A stretch of 64,000 nucleotides of DNA from Prosapia bicincta (GCA_036971475.1 JBAIZL010000233.1:265001-329000), one strand, 5' to 3'. Shown: positions 47,227 to 58,613, counted from the first letter of the stretch. The notes: generated by a model not told the origin, from the letters alone. A program made the numbers and translations.

Positions 47227-47294
<68 letters not shown>
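47028..47294. repeat. (AT)n runs enclosing a perfect 54-bp inverted repeat
   Basis: An (AT)n run ends at 47080. The arms 47082-47135 and 47144-47197 are exact reverse complements around the 8-base spacer ATGAATGA. A second (AT)n run occupies about 47230-47294. It could be a very short hairpin transposon; similar half-arm sequence follows the (TA)n(TG)n run near 6713-6750. Confidence 0.9.
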
Positions 47295-47301
<7 letters not shown>

Positions 47302-47368
47302 GCAAAATAAGCACACAATTATTTTACATATAAATCTTTCAAATAATTCATTATGAATTGTGTTTTAG

Positions 47369-47509
47369 CTTCTCAGAACCTTTTTTGCACTTGATTGTAG
47401 AACAGTCATTATTTTTGAGTTGGGCTAGTGTTGTTTGTGGATGGACATACTTTGTAGCATGGACCTTGTCATTCTACCCGCAGTTATACACACACTGGAA
47501 ACGTAAAAG
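47369..47509 (+). CDS. CTNS: Cystinosin exon with first PQ-loop motif
   Basis: This is a 141-bp exon between TGTTTTAG and GTGAGA. The preceding exon leaves AG, and the opening C makes Ser; using the nearer CAG acceptor (eight bases later) would break the phase, so I chose TTTTAG. The exon encodes the end of the luminal domain (FLHLIVEQS) and the first membrane helix, SWASVVCGWTYFVAWTLSFY, then PQLYTHWKRK. FYPQ and the following basic residues are the first PQ-loop motif, a hallmark of cystinosin and related transporters. It leaves AG for the next exon. Confidence 0.95.
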
Positions 47510-47600
47510 GTGAGATAAAGGAAATTTTATAGAACCAAACATTTCGTTCTTTATTTTCGGCAAACACAAAATCTATGTAAGGCTGTTTTCCTTTTTTCAG

Positions 47601-47700
47601 TGTCCTTGGTTTCAACTTTGATTATGTGACCCTCAACCAGTTAGGGTATTTGTGCTACTCTATGTACAATATTGGTCTATATTGTGTACCAGTCATTGAG
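47601..47700 (+). CDS. CTNS: Cystinosin exon, second and third helices
   Basis: This 100-bp exon lies between CTTTTTTCAG and GTAAGC. The first base completes Ser of the KRKS motif, then VLGFNFDYVTLNQLGYLCYS and MYNIGLYCVPVIE follow, matching the KSV.GL.FDF..LN..G segment typical of cystinosin. It ends on a whole codon (phase 0), as the next exon requires. Only 91 bases of intron separate it from the exon before, in contrast to the transposon-filled introns around it. Confidence 0.95.
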
Positions 47701-48184
47701 GTAAGCAAAAACTCTAAATTAAGATAAATACATTGTAAATTAAAGGTGTGGGGTGTGAATGACTAAATAGATTCAAATGAATTTAACATTAGTTTTAAAT
47801 CCCTCTTCATCGTGTAATGCAAGTAAACTGAAAAGAAACCTTAACTCATGATTGGCAACTTTTTTATGCTGGCTAAGGTTAGTATTTTTTTCAAGTTGAA
47901 AACCTAAAAACTGTTTTCTCTGCCTAATCTAAATTAGTAATTTTAATAGAATATAAATCAAATCATCAAAACTAAATGACAAAATCAAATTAAAACTACA
48001 TAAATTCTAACTACATAAATACAAATTTAGAACTAAATACTTAACCTAGTTTAACCTAAACACCTAACCTAAAACAAAAATTGTAAAATTTAAAATTTAG
48101 AATTAAAATAAAACTAATATAACATATACTAACTAAAAATAGACAAAAGGGATTTTTAATTTTATCAAACAGATTAAGGTGGCG

Positions 48185-49330
48185 TAAGAAGGAGATGAGA
48201 CGATGACCATGACTTCAATCCTTTTAACTCAGCCCTTTTAACTCACTTGTAAGGTTCAACCCTCCACAACCCTTGACTGTGATGGCACCTTTACAATATT
48301 GATACAGTAGTGGGTCTTTGTGTTGCATCAACCATCCATGCGTTAACAAAAAGTTGCCAATGGGAGGACTCATAACCATCACTTGCTCTCTAAGATTTGA
48401 AGGAACTGAAGACCTCCATAGTTGGATGGTACACATTTTGCCATTCTTCACTCCAAAGACAACTGCATTGTTTACATTGCGTAATAAATCCTATGCCGTC
48501 GACACATTGTGATGATGGAAGTATACTTACAGCTAGTTTTGCCCTTTTACCAGCTTTTGTGTTTCCAAATATTCCGTAGCGACCAGGCACCTGGCAAAAA
48601 GATACCCCAATACACTGATATTGGAGCCTGTGTACTGAACACAAAATGTCTAACTAAAGGGTTCTTAGAGTACATTTCCTGGATTGCCTGGAGAGCACTT
48701 TTGGAGTCGGAATACACTAAATAATAATATACTGTAGAAGGAATAGATGTACTAATATCTATTTCTAGCACTAGCTTGGAAATTGACAAAATGCTCTGCT
48801 GTGAAAAGGCTACAGGAAAAGGGCAATCCATAGGTGTAGGTACGTCCTGCTATATAAAATAACATAACATCCTATCCCATTGTTACGTTTGAAACTATCT
48901 GTAAAAATAATAACACTGTTCATTGGCTCTATAAATTTGCAAAAACTATTGATGCTAAATAACCTCAGGAGTATTGTGTTTTAGATAACTGGACAGTGTG
49001 AAATCGAAATGTGGCCATTTTAGTGTCCATTGAGAAATGTAGCACAATTCATTCGAATATAGAAGGTAGTTGCAAATTCAGGTTGTTAAAAATGCATAAC
49101 ATTCTTATGCCGAAGGGAGCAGTCAAACGTTGACGCATATTGTAATGATCCTTGAGGAGGCTATAAAAACTATTTTTAATACCAGGTGGTTTGCTTTGAA
49201 GACCAGTATAATATGAAATTTGAAGTCACAATGAAAGAACAAGTTCCCTAGCGTAAACAAAAAGACTGGAGATTGAGCTTGATCTAAAAGCACTAGTAGC
49301 AAGGGTACCGTAGACTACCTCCCCCTAGAT
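48185..49330 (-). pseudogene. Jockey-like LINE ORF2 C-terminal relic (RNase H)
   Basis: On the minus strand, pieces of a non-LTR polyprotein tail run in order. KPPGIKNSFYSLLKDHYNMR and RLTAPFGI come first (about 49180-49090). SVIIFTDSFKRNNGIG follows (RNase H first Asp, about 48920-48880), then VYSDSKSALQAIQEMYSKNP (second Asp, about 48710-48650), VSFCQVPGRYGIFGNTKA (VPGH.GI.GNE.AD motif, changed, about 48590) and a tail with GNFLLTHGWLM and LYQYC. At least two frameshifts and lost catalytic residues mean it is dead. The reverse transcriptase itself is not visible. It is inserted antisense to cystinosin. Confidence 0.75.
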
Positions 49331-49566
49331 TGCAAACCCTCAGAACTGAGAAGATAGAAATTATCATAGATGCCTTTGGTACACCGAGTCTAGAGAACCC
49401 CCTAACATCAATATCAAATACTCCATTCCCCTTCCCGCTATCCTACACATTAAATAACTTCATTTACCCTGCTTCTGATTGACTTATTATTATTTTTTTA
49501 AACTAATATTCATCTTATAATCATAAATATCTATAGGTTCATATAAGCAATACACAAAACAATATA

Positions 49567-50875
49567 CGAGGGTAAGTCAATAATTATCCGCAATATAGTT
49601 ATAAAATTTTATTGAAATCAAATATGAAACTTACAAGTACATCATTTTTCGACATAGTCCCCTTGCTTTTCAACGCACTTGGTCCAACGTTGTTCAAGTT
49701 TCCTGATGCCCTCGTGGAAGAAGGTTTTGGGTTGAGATGCGAGCCAGGAATGCACCGCTTCTTTCAATGCTTCGTCTGTCGTAAATCGACGGCCCCTAAT
49801 TGCCTCTTTGAGTGACCAAACAAGTAAAAATCAGATGGAGCGAGATCGGGACTATATGGAGGATGATCCAATACTTCAAAATTGAGTTTCTGAAGCGTTT
49901 CTGCAGTGTGGGCAGCTGTATGCGGACGGGCATTGTCGTGCAACAACACAACGCCTTTTGACAGCAGTCCTCGGCGTTTGCTATGAATTGCAGGCTTCAG
50001 CTTAGCGGTAAGCATCTCACTGTAACGTACACTGTTATTGTTGTGCCCCTTTCCTGATAATGTTCCAGTAATGGACCTTGTGAGTCCCAAAAAACCGTAA
50101 GCATAAGTTTTCCTGAGGACGGTTGGGTTTTGAATTTTTTCTTGCATGGCGAATTTGGATGTTTCCATTCCATACTCTGCCGTTTACTCTCCGGCTCGTA
50201 ATGATGGATCCATGTTTCGTCACCAGTAACGATCCTGTCTAAGAAGTTGTCCCGTTCGTTAACATAGCGATCCAAATGTTTTTTGCACACGTCCAAGCGC
50301 GTGTGTTTATGCAACTGTGTCAGTTGTTTTGGAACCCATCTTGCACAAACTTTATGAAACCCAAGTCTGCTGTAAATGATTTCGTAGGCAGAACCGTGGC
50401 TAATTTGCAGACGATTTGCCACGTCGTCAACAGTTATCCGTCTGTCTGAGAGAATCATTTCACGTGAACGCTCAATGTTTTCCTCGTTTATGGCGGTAAC
50501 TGGTCGTTCAGCTCCTTCATTTTGCGTAACACTTGTGCGACCATTTTTGAATTTTTCAATCCATTCATAGACACTCCGTTGTGGCAAACAATTGTTCCCG
50601 TACTGTACCAAAAGTCTTCGATGAATTTCGGCCCCTGATACACCTTCCGACCACAAAAAACAAATCACTGAACGTTGCTCTTCTTTGGTGCAAATAGAGA
50701 GTGGAGCGGCCATTATTAACAGCACGGCAGCGATAACGAAACTAACCTACCAGCTTGTAACGTGCATAGACATAACAACGAATAAACAAAGCATGCGTCA
50801 TCAACGCAAAAGGACAGTACTGCCAACGTAAACAAAAATATACCTATATTGCGGATAATATTTGACTTACCCTCG
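49567..50875 (-). mobile_element. mariner transposon, complete ends
   Basis: The ends CGAGGGTAAGTCAA and the complement of CGAGGGTAAGTCAA mirror each other and continue into TATCCGCAATATAG. The flanking TA (49565-49566 and 50876-50877) is the mariner target duplication. The length is 1309 bp, the normal mariner size. It is inserted antisense in a cystinosin intron. Confidence 0.96.
49642..50713 (-). pseudogene. mariner transposase with two frameshifts
   Basis: The start MAAPLSICTKEEQRSV is at 50713; a longer frame starting four codons upstream is less likely. The N-terminal half has two helix-turn-helix regions (VIRFLW-like start, RITVDDVANRLQISHGSAYE) and the first catalytic Asp in IVTGDETWIHHY (about 50220). 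A frameshift near 50040 moves the frame. The second Asp (LLHDNARPHTA, about 49935) and third Asp (SPDLAPSDFYLFG, about 49840) are 34 residues apart, the D,D34D mariner signature. A second frameshift near 49820 follows LFG, and the tail ends at the stop 49642-49644. All three catalytic residues remain, but no intact protein can be made. Confidence 0.93.
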
Positions 50876-51711
50876 TAGCTTTGTAAACTACATCGGTGCA
50901 TCTATAACATTTGGATATCTATTCTTTTATACACATCTGTGACTTACTTCAGTCTCTTGCAGAGAAATATATACCGTAATTATTTTTGTGTTCTAGTGTT
51001 CATTGTTCATGTGATGTGATTATATATCATATTTAAGCTATTTTAAATTCAAGTTGGTTTTAAATTTAATCACCAGTATTTTACCAAATAGCCAAGCTTC
51101 AATATATATTCACTGACAAATGATGAATATAAGAGAATCTAATCACAGCTGGAAATTTTCAGAATACCTGTATTTTACTCAGTTTTGAACTGAAAAAGTA
51201 AGTTATGCTTCCTTGAAGAATTTATGGCCAGCTTAGCTGAATAAAGAAATTCTGGAATATATTTTAGCTTATAGAATGACGAGGAAAGTGAGAAAACAAT
51301 CTTAGGTTATGTAAACTAATAATTTTTAGACTAATTTTGAACATCTAGAAACAATCACAACTAAAAATATTGAACACTTCAAATAGTTTTGGGGTCTTCT
51401 CAATCTACCACGTTATGGAAAAGGCAAGAGAACCACAATATTGATACTCTAAGAGAGGAGCCTGGATTTGAACCAATTTGTCTCCAAAATCAAGTTCAAT
51501 CTAGAAAAAACAAGAAGGGTTAAAAAAATATACTGTAAAATGTGTATACCCTGGAGTAATTTATTAGATGCACAGATGCATCAATGACATTTGGATATCT
51601 ATATTTATATACACATCTGTGATTCACTTCAGTTTCTCTATCTGATTGAAAACAAATACAGTGTGTCTGAAATATATCATTTATCTAAATTTAAAATACT
51701 TAACCAAGTGG

Positions 51712-54420
51712 ATACGTAATGGCTTACTTGCTGTCGTGTTTCAAAACAATCGTTCCTTTTACGAAGCTAACCTTATACTGTCAGCATCGGTTGGGTGTAG
51801 AGGGTCTAACGGGAATGGATGTATGACTGTGGAAAGGGTGGGTTGTTTGAGTTGTATGTCATATAACAGAACAGACTGTTGGCTTCAAAGTGTGTGTGAT
51901 CATTTAATACGTATTCTTTATCTGTTGCGTAGTGTTTGTAGATTTCATATTTTTCTAAGGTTGTTAGTTTTCTACTTTGTTTTAATGTGTCTAGAGTATT
52001 TAAATTAGTGTGTATGTCGGTGTGTGTGTTGGGTGTTTTTTAAGTTTTTGCGCAGCTGGATTTAGGGTTGTTTGTTTTGTTTGGGTAATGTGTTCATCGA
52101 AACGTGTATAGAATGACCTGCCGGTTTGGCAGATGTAATAGTTGTGGCAATCATTACAAGTTAATTTGTAATTACCTGAGACTTTGTATTTGTCAGTTTC
52201 TTTTTGAAAAGGTTGTATCTGCTGTCTTGAAGTGTTTGTTGTTTTGTAGGATATTTTGTAATGGAGTTTTTTGAAAGTGGAGGCTATTTTGTGTGTGTTT
52301 TTGTTGTGGTAGGTGAGGGATATGTATTTGTTGTTTTTTTTTGTGTGGTTTGTCTGCATGGCCATTTGATGGTATTTATGTTTAATTTTCCTGAGTATGA
52401 TGTCTATGAGTGTGTGTTGGTAGCCGTTTTGTTGAGCGATGTATTTTATGGTATTAAGTTCTTCGTTGTAGTCTTTCTGTAGCATTGATATGTTGGTTAG
52501 GCGGTGTAACATATGATTAAATGTAGCGTGTTTGTGTTGTGTGGGGTGATTAGATGTATTGTGTATGACAATATCAGTGGTTGTTGGTTTTCTGTATATT
52601 TTGAAATTATGTCTGGTGTTGTGTTTGGTGATGTTAAGGTCTAGAAAGTTTATTTTATTGTTTTCTTCTAATTCGAGGGTAAATGTGAAGTTTTGGTGTA
52701 TGGTATTAATGTAATTATGTAGTGGTTTGATTTGTCGTTTGTTGTCGTTGTATAATACTAAAATGTCGTCTACATATCTATGGTAATAAATTATTTTATG
52801 TGTGTGATTATTGTTCTGTAGAATGTATTGTTGTTCGATATGGTATAGGAATATTTCTGCTAGGATGCCTGAGATGGGGGAACCCATGGGAGGCCATTTT
52901 TCTGTGTGTAGATGAGTTTGGTGAGTGTGATTATTTCGTGCGTGAGTTTATGTGGAGTGTTGTTTGCTGTGAACATATTTTGTAGTATGTGGAGTGTTTG
53001 TTCTATTGGCACATTAGTGTAAAGGTTTTTTATGTCAAATGAGGTAATGGTGGAGTTGTGTGGTATGTGGATGTCTTGAATTTTGTGTATGAGGTCTATG
53101 TTATTGTGTATGGATGTGTGATTGTGAAAGTTTATGTTGTCTCTGATAAGTTTTGTCTGTGTATTTGGCTAGCTTATGTGATGGTGCATGTGTGTGATTG
53201 ATTAGTGGACGGATGGGTGTGTTTTCTTCGTGGATTTTAGGTAAAGCATTTAATGTGGGGCTTGGGGTTTTATTTGTTTGTAATATTTCTTTTGTTCACT
53301 TTTCATGATTTCGGTACATTTATTTAGAAGATTTTTAATTTATGTTTGAAATTTAGGTGTGGTGTCTGATCAGAGTTCGGTTATTTTGTTTTCCGTTATG
53401 AAACTGTTTACAATGTATTGTTGGTGCATTATTATGATTTGAATTACCTTTGTCTGTTTTTAAGAAATTTAGGTTGTGTTTGTCGCGTTTTTGTATAATT
53501 GATTTAAGGGTTGAATGTTCATTACTTATGGTAGGTTTATTGTTTAAGTTGTTTATGTTGGGCATTTTATGTTTAATGTCTTGTCTAATATATTCGTGGT
53601 GTGTGGGGTCTGTGTATTGTATTGCTGTTTCAGTGTCCAAAAGGATGTTCGATATTTGTTTGTGGTTGTATTTTTTGGGGTGTGGGTTATATTTTAGGCC
53701 TTTGTTTAATAGTGTTTATTCATGTGTACTAAAGTTGTTATTTGTGGTGTTGATGGTATTATATCATTTAGTTTCCTCTGTGCCTATTTTAAGATTCCAA
53801 ACCGGGCTACTACCTAGATGTCTGTCAATCTCCTATCTAGTCCAAAAAATCTCAAACTTTAAGCTCTATCAAAACTAACCTAAAAATATTTCATAATAGT
53901 TACAAGTGGTTACTATAAACAAAAAGTTGGCAAAATCTGTGACCATATCCTGGAGAGTGAGAGTAAGCAGAGGTTTTAGGGAAACCTAAAAATATAACTT
54001 GCTTCAACATGAATGAAAGAAAGGAGAAAAATAATTGAAAAAGCCTCAACTCAGCCTTTAATTGGTCTATTCTTATAAAGTGTACAGGTGGCATTCATTT
54101 GCCATTATTTAAAATAGTTTTAAAAAGGTTTGAGATGTCCATCACCTCATTGTTCTTGAAAAACAACTATTAAGAAAGTAGAAACCTACACACACAAAGT
54201 TGTACAGTTAGCTTGTTTCAAACTACATACCTCATATATATTCCAGTACATTGGCTTCCCTAACATTACAATAACTTCCTTTGTTGACGTGTTTTGAATG
54301 ATACCATTTTCAAAACATAAATAGTACAGTTCACCCCAATCTTGAGATTGTCTTTATATACTGTTAGTCTCACCCCCACCACTTGTAGACCTCTCTTCCT
54401 ATTGGTAAACACCTTCTCTT
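51712..54420 (-). mobile_element. Penelope-like element, family C, nearly full length
   Basis: Coding sequence on the minus strand runs from about 53735 to 52000 and covers the N-terminal region, the reverse transcriptase and a GIY-YIG endonuclease. Similar TTGCTGTCGTGTTTCAAAAC and TTGTTGACGTGTTTTGAA blocks near 51728 and 54283, in the same orientation, may be the direct terminal repeats (pseudo-LTRs) common in Penelope-like elements. The exact ends are uncertain. Confidence 0.7.
52000..53735 (-). pseudogene. Penelope-like reverse transcriptase plus GIY-YIG, frameshifted
   Basis: The N-terminal part reads LNKGLKYNPHPKKYNH (about 53710), DTETAIQY and NLNFLKTDKGNS (about 53460). The RT fingers include PKIHEENTPIRPLINHT and HKLAKYTDKTY. 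A one-base frameshift near 52888 separates LIYTQKNGLP from MGSPISGILAEIFL. From 52887 down the frame is open for 295 codons with the active site YVDD (52776-52765), NFLDLNI, the thumb, and the endonuclease YKLTCNDCHNYYICQTGRSF then YTRFDEH. The glycine of YIGQTG is Cys here. This protein would nick DNA and reverse-transcribe its own RNA. The frameshifts make it non-functional, but it is the best preserved Penelope copy in the window. Confidence 0.85.
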
Positions 54421-55734
54421 GCTGCTAATGTGAAGCTAATTGATAATTTTTAACTTTAAAATTAACGTCTGACTGTATAAATTTGAACGTTTATTACATA
54501 TCTTTTTCAACTTTGCTTTATAAATTTCAAAATTTTCTAAAATAATCAAACGTTTTCCTTTATTGATATAATGTAAAATTTTCATTGTATTTTTAATTTA
54601 TTGCAGTGTATTGCCCTCCTTGAACAAATGTGTAGCATAATTCAAATCATTTCCCTCTAATCAAATGTGTAGCATAATTCAAATACATACAAATATTCCT
54701 AAAAGTGAAGATGAGTATAATAAGAATTTCTGCCCACCTCATCATTAGAGTAGAATGGTTTTAAGCAGATAATATGCCATAACTTAGTACAGTGTTGTAG
54801 GACAGGGCTAAAAGAACATATACCATCGCATAGAATAGGTTCTTGCCCTTTGACAATTTTACTAGCTATTTTCTTCCATAGTGGTGCCTAGTAACAATAT
54901 TCCAACTCTTGTGAACTCTGTAGTACATTTTTGTAATTCCTGAATATGTATTTCCCATGTAATGCAATTATATAGTGCCTTCAAAATGTTTCTCCGAAGT
55001 AACATAAAATAGTAGCTTCGATTGTTTTACATTTTCCCTCTAAATTAAGAACTGCTGATACAACCACAGATGCATATAGAACTTTCAGATCTGTTATGTC
55101 AGCAAGTAAAAATAGAGAACAATAATGTCAATAAGACAATGCCGCTCCTCTAATTAGTGCTGTGGATCGACATTTTGAATAATCTATACAGTAGTTCATA
55201 CAAGTCTTGTGAAATAAGTGTTAATACATCATCTGTCATTGTAATGACAGAAAATCTTTTCTTGATAACATTGTATTTAGTAAAAACAACTTTAAAGAAT
55301 ATTACAACAGATCAGTTATTTCTTTTTAGTGTGAAACTAAATTAAGGTTTTAGAATTTAATGTAAGTAATTCATGCTGATCGCAAAATAAGACAATGTAG
55401 GATATAAAAACCCAAATTTACCAATAGTATATAATAATTTATATGTTTACACTTTATATTGAATCATATCTTAACTTACGCCAGTCCAATACCTTCAGTA
55501 CTATATGAAGAGGAGACCTACGCATAATTTCATTCTTTACATTAGTTTACCTAAAACACAAAGAACATGTAAATAACACACAAATAGAAATATTTTTATT
55601 ACAAGATAATTACTAAAAGTATACTTCAGATGGGCAGGAATACGTAGGTGAGATGACTTCGTCAAGTTGTTGACATAAGTAAAGATAAGAGGAGGCTCGG
55701 AAAAACAATTGGTCATCTAAAAAAAAATGAGTGA
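54421..55734. other. Intronic AT-rich DNA, nothing recognised
   Basis: No coding or mobile sequence is supported here. Confidence 0.4.
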
Positions 55735-56030
55735 AGAAATGGTAGAGGAGGTGGAAAGTGACCTGATCATAGTGGAATACATGAGAAAAGAGAGACCAGA
55801 AAAGTTAAATGTCACTCAGTCATTGTAAAAATAATGATAAAAGATAAAGTGGAAGACGTGGAACATAGCTTGATTATAGTGGAAGAGACAAGAACTAGCA
55901 GAGTGGAAGAGGTGAAACGTTACTCGATAATTATGGAAATCATAAGGGAATATAAATTGAAAGAGGTCGAACATGACTTAATCATAGTGAAAGACACAAG
56001 AAAAGTCAGAGTGAAAAAGCATTACAAAAG
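55735..56030. repeat. Degenerate minisatellite, unit about 55-60 bp
   Basis: About five divergent units of the type GTGGAAGAGGTGGAACATGA then TTGATCATAGTGGAAGACAC plus AAGAAAAGTCAGA repeat. One frame (55834-56070) reads as a charged repeat (VEHDLIIV.DTRK.RV), but only part of the array is open, so I do not call a gene. Confidence 0.65.
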
Positions 56031-56242
56031 GTTGACAATGTTTGCTATATACTATCAAATTGCTATGTAGTTGAAATTTTTAAAACTTTAACAAATAAAA
56101 TGTTATATTATTATACCTTCTTAGAATGATAAAAAAACTCTTGAATTTTGTAGTCCATTACATTCGGTGAAATTTAATCAATCACTTTTATATTAGTTTA
56201 TGACTTATCTAACTTTAATTTTGTAAATTTGTAAAAACTTAC

Positions 56243-56292
56243 TGAGACAGAACATTTTCAGTCGCTCCGTGGCGATCTTCATCAGTGTCTAA
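56243..56292 (-). ncRNA. Hammerhead-like motif, left arm, mildly decayed
   Basis: The minus strand has GACA, CTGATGA (56279-56285), helix II GATCGC/GCGACT with mismatches, GAAA (56256-56259), AATGTTC and TGTCTCA. Helix I pairs TGAGACA-type sequence with TGTCTCA only in its inner part. The helix III palindrome is damaged compared with 30967-31016. Confidence 0.5.
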
Positions 56293-56429
56293 ATTTTCCG
56301 CCTGGAATTGCTGTTAGGTTAAGCAGTGACGGTTTTAAAGACATGTTTTTGATAGTATCAAAGTGTATGTGTGATTTGTATTGGGTTTTTTTGTTTAATA
56401 TATTTGAATTTTGTGTTTTTGTGTGTTTG

Positions 56430-56655
56430 TAAATTTCATAAAAACTGTACAATCTGCAACAAATTTTATATTGGGCAAACAGGTCGCAGCTTCCAACAAG
56501 TCAAGGAACACACTAAATCACCCAAACAGAACATCAACTCATCATTCTCCAACCACCTAAAAGAAACAAGACACAAATACAAAGACATTTACCATAACCT
56601 AGAAATCTTACACATCAACAAAAAGACCACATCTCAACACACTAGAACGATATGA
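56430..56655 (+). pseudogene. Penelope-like GIY-YIG endonuclease fragment, family B
   Basis: The frame reads CTICNKFYIGQTGRSF, QQVKEHTKSPKQNINSSFSN, HLKETRHKYKDIYHNLEIL and HINKK. The CX2C before FYIGQTGRSF and the downstream HL....H pattern are those of Penelope GIY-YIG domains. The reverse transcriptase is absent, and one or two residues are missing in RSF..RV.EH. The methionine upstream lies in arm sequence and is not a real start. Confidence 0.75.
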
Positions 56656-56777
56656 CATTTACATACACACAAAATACAAACATATTAAACGAACAAATCC
56701 AATACAAATCACACATACTATTGAAAAGCTGCCTTTAAAACCGTCATCGCTTAACCTAACAACTCCAAGCAGAAAAT

Positions 56778-56827
56778 TTAGACACTGATGAAGATCCCCA
56801 TGAAGCGATAAAAAACCTTCTGTCTCA
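56778..56827 (+). ncRNA. Hammerhead-like motif, right arm, decayed
   Basis: GACA, CTGATGA (56785-56791), a broken helix II (GATCCC...GCGAT), AAAA instead of GAAA, and CCTTC then TGTCTCA. Loss of the GAAA guanine should abolish activity. Confidence 0.4.
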
Positions 56828-57223
56828 GTTAGTTTTTACAAATTTACAAAATTAAAGTTCAGATAATCATAAACTAATGTAAAAGTGATTGAAGATAAAT
56901 ACAGTATATAATATAAAAAACACAAATATAAAGTTAAGATTGTCATATGCAGGGCAGTGAATCTCCATTTTCCAATCATAATAACTAACTAGAGAGAAAA
57001 ATAAACCTGTCGTTATAGTGCTACTCTTCATCCAATTGAATATTAAATAGATTATTACGCAAATTTACTTTAAACTGACAAAATAATCAACTGAATTATT
57101 CTTATATAAAATATGCATTTTGCTTCACAAATTATTTTTGGTTTGTTACAAAGAAATGTTAAACATGTGTTATATTTAATATGCCTCTGTTATAATATAC
57201 TGACATGTTTTCTATTATTTCAG

Positions 57224-57343
57224 GCAGAGTATTTTAGTAACCATCCTGGAGCAACAAACCCTGTACAGCTGAATGACCTTGTATTCTCCTTACATGGTTT
57301 TTTTGGAACAGCCGCCATGATTCTACAAATTTTTATTTATGAG
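57224..57343 (+). CDS. CTNS: Cystinosin exon, third loop and fourth helix
   Basis: This is a 120-bp exon of exactly 40 codons between TTTCAG and GTAAAT. It encodes AEYFSNHPGATNPVQLNDLV and FSLHGFFGTAAMILQIFIYE. The NPV..ND..FSLH segment is one of the most conserved parts of cystinosin. Both ends are phase 0, which agrees with the neighbouring exons. Confidence 0.96.
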
Positions 57344-57689
57344 GTAAATATTTTCATTCAAAAAATGTATGGTCTAATTATTCCAACCTTTTCAAAAATC
57401 AAGAGCTTTTATATCTATGTATATCAGTTATAACTCGATACAGCAATGAAATCAAATTTTACTTTAAAGAATAAAATTAAAGCCTCTTTTAACACAATAT
57501 TTAATAGTTAAAGTTGCTTTATGTAATCAACTTGTATTCAGTAATTAAATTATAAGTAATTTTTGCATAACTCAGTAAATAACCTAACACTTTATTCCAT
57601 TATATATTAAACAACCAGCTTAACCCAAACCCCCTCCACCCTTATAAATCATATGCCTAGCAACCTTAAGCGATCGCTGGCAGTAGCGG

Positions 57690-57775
57690 TTTGGCTTCAT
57701 CAATGAAATGGTTATTTCAAAACACATCAGCAAGTAAGTTCAAAAGTATTCACTTAGTTATGCAATTATTACTTA
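57690..57775 (+). repeat. Penelope-type terminus fragment
   Basis: TTTCAAAACACATCAGCAAGTAAG is related to the termini near 33275 and 51728 (reverse orientation). It is preceded by GAAATGGTTA, giving a short GAAAT/ATTTC hairpin. Confidence 0.45.
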
Positions 57776-58613
57776 TAATTTAGTAGTTATTTTGAAATTT
57801 CACAAAATTATATAACTTTAAAGAGAATTTGTCAGAGTTTACAAATTTTATTTTCAGCAGTTTGATTGAAATCACAGTTTCAACAGTCAAATCTAAACTG
57901 AAGTCGCAAGCCTATATTCTTCATCTAGTCACCCGCGGTAACACATTCATTCAACATTTAACGTTGATCCCGATCATAAATTATTTCTCTGTCAATATCA
58001 CTATTGATTACAAAATTAACAGCACAAGAAGTATTAGATCTGTTTTTACCTATTATAAAATCTATTTATTTACATACTAATAACAACAACTTAAAACAAA
58101 CACTAAAATTATTATTCATAAACTATCAAAAGACTTAACAATCTGACAAATAATTACTGACTACATGATAAGACAGTAAGTTTGCCAAAACAAGCCAGTG
58201 ACACCACTTGGCATCGTCAGTATACACATATACTCCATATTGCCAGTTGGTGTCTTCAGCATTGAACATTTTAGCAAATAGATATTGTATTATAGATCAG
58301 TATAGAACTAATGTAGTTTTCAAAAACTTATTTCCCTAAATACCTAAATATTTTTAATGTGTTTTTTGTCGAAATATATTATATCCAAAATCATTACTTT
58401 CTCCAATTCCCACTTTCAATCTAAAACAATTTATCAATACATAATAAAAAATCAACTCACACAATGTACAAACAATTTATGATTGTAATCACATCACACA
58501 GATGTAAAATTTTCTTGACCAAATAATCCGTTTTGATCTAAAAACATATAACATTGTTTTGAACTCGCAATATTTAAGAAAATTGCATCATGTTAGAAAT
58601 TTCAGTACGTTAA

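Larger units (their letters stand above)
56130..56920. mobile_element. Snap-back Penelope-like family B copy
   Basis: The left arm (about 56145-56425) and right arm (about 56665-56910) are inverted relatives. GTAGTCCATTACATTCGGTG marks the outer left end. GATCTTCATCAGTGTCTAAA on the left matches TTTAGACACTGATGAAGATC on the right. ACCGTCACTGCTTAACC on the minus strand matches ACCGTCATCGCTTAACC on the right. The spacer holds a short GIY-YIG fragment. Each arm carries a hammerhead-like motif pointing outward. Confidence 0.75.
47701..57223 (+). other. Cystinosin intron filled with transposons
   Basis: This 9.5-kb intron carries a LINE relic, a mariner, a Penelope-like element (family C), a minisatellite and an inverted family B copy. 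The parts 47701-48180, 49440-49560, 50880-51710 and 54420-55730 show nothing I recognise, apart from a short duplication of AAATGTGTAGCATAATTC (about 54626 and 54664). Confidence 0.6.

Noticed and set aside
49612..49815. Plus-strand 67-codon frame in the mariner
   Set aside because: Antisense shadow of the transposase C-terminus.
51465..51500. GGTTCAAATCC on the minus strand, a tRNA-like B box
   Set aside because: No A box at the right distance and no acceptor-stem pairing, so neither a tRNA nor a supported SINE.
51715..51775. Hammerhead at the TTACTTGCTG(A/T)CGTGTTT termini (33275, 51728, 54285, 57710)
   Set aside because: GAAAC and a GTC-type triplet are present, but the CTGANGA box and helix I pairing are not convincing in any copy; kept only as repeat termini.
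52261..52482. Plus-strand Val/Phe-rich frames at 52261 and 53450
   Set aside because: Antisense shadows of the Penelope-like polyprotein.
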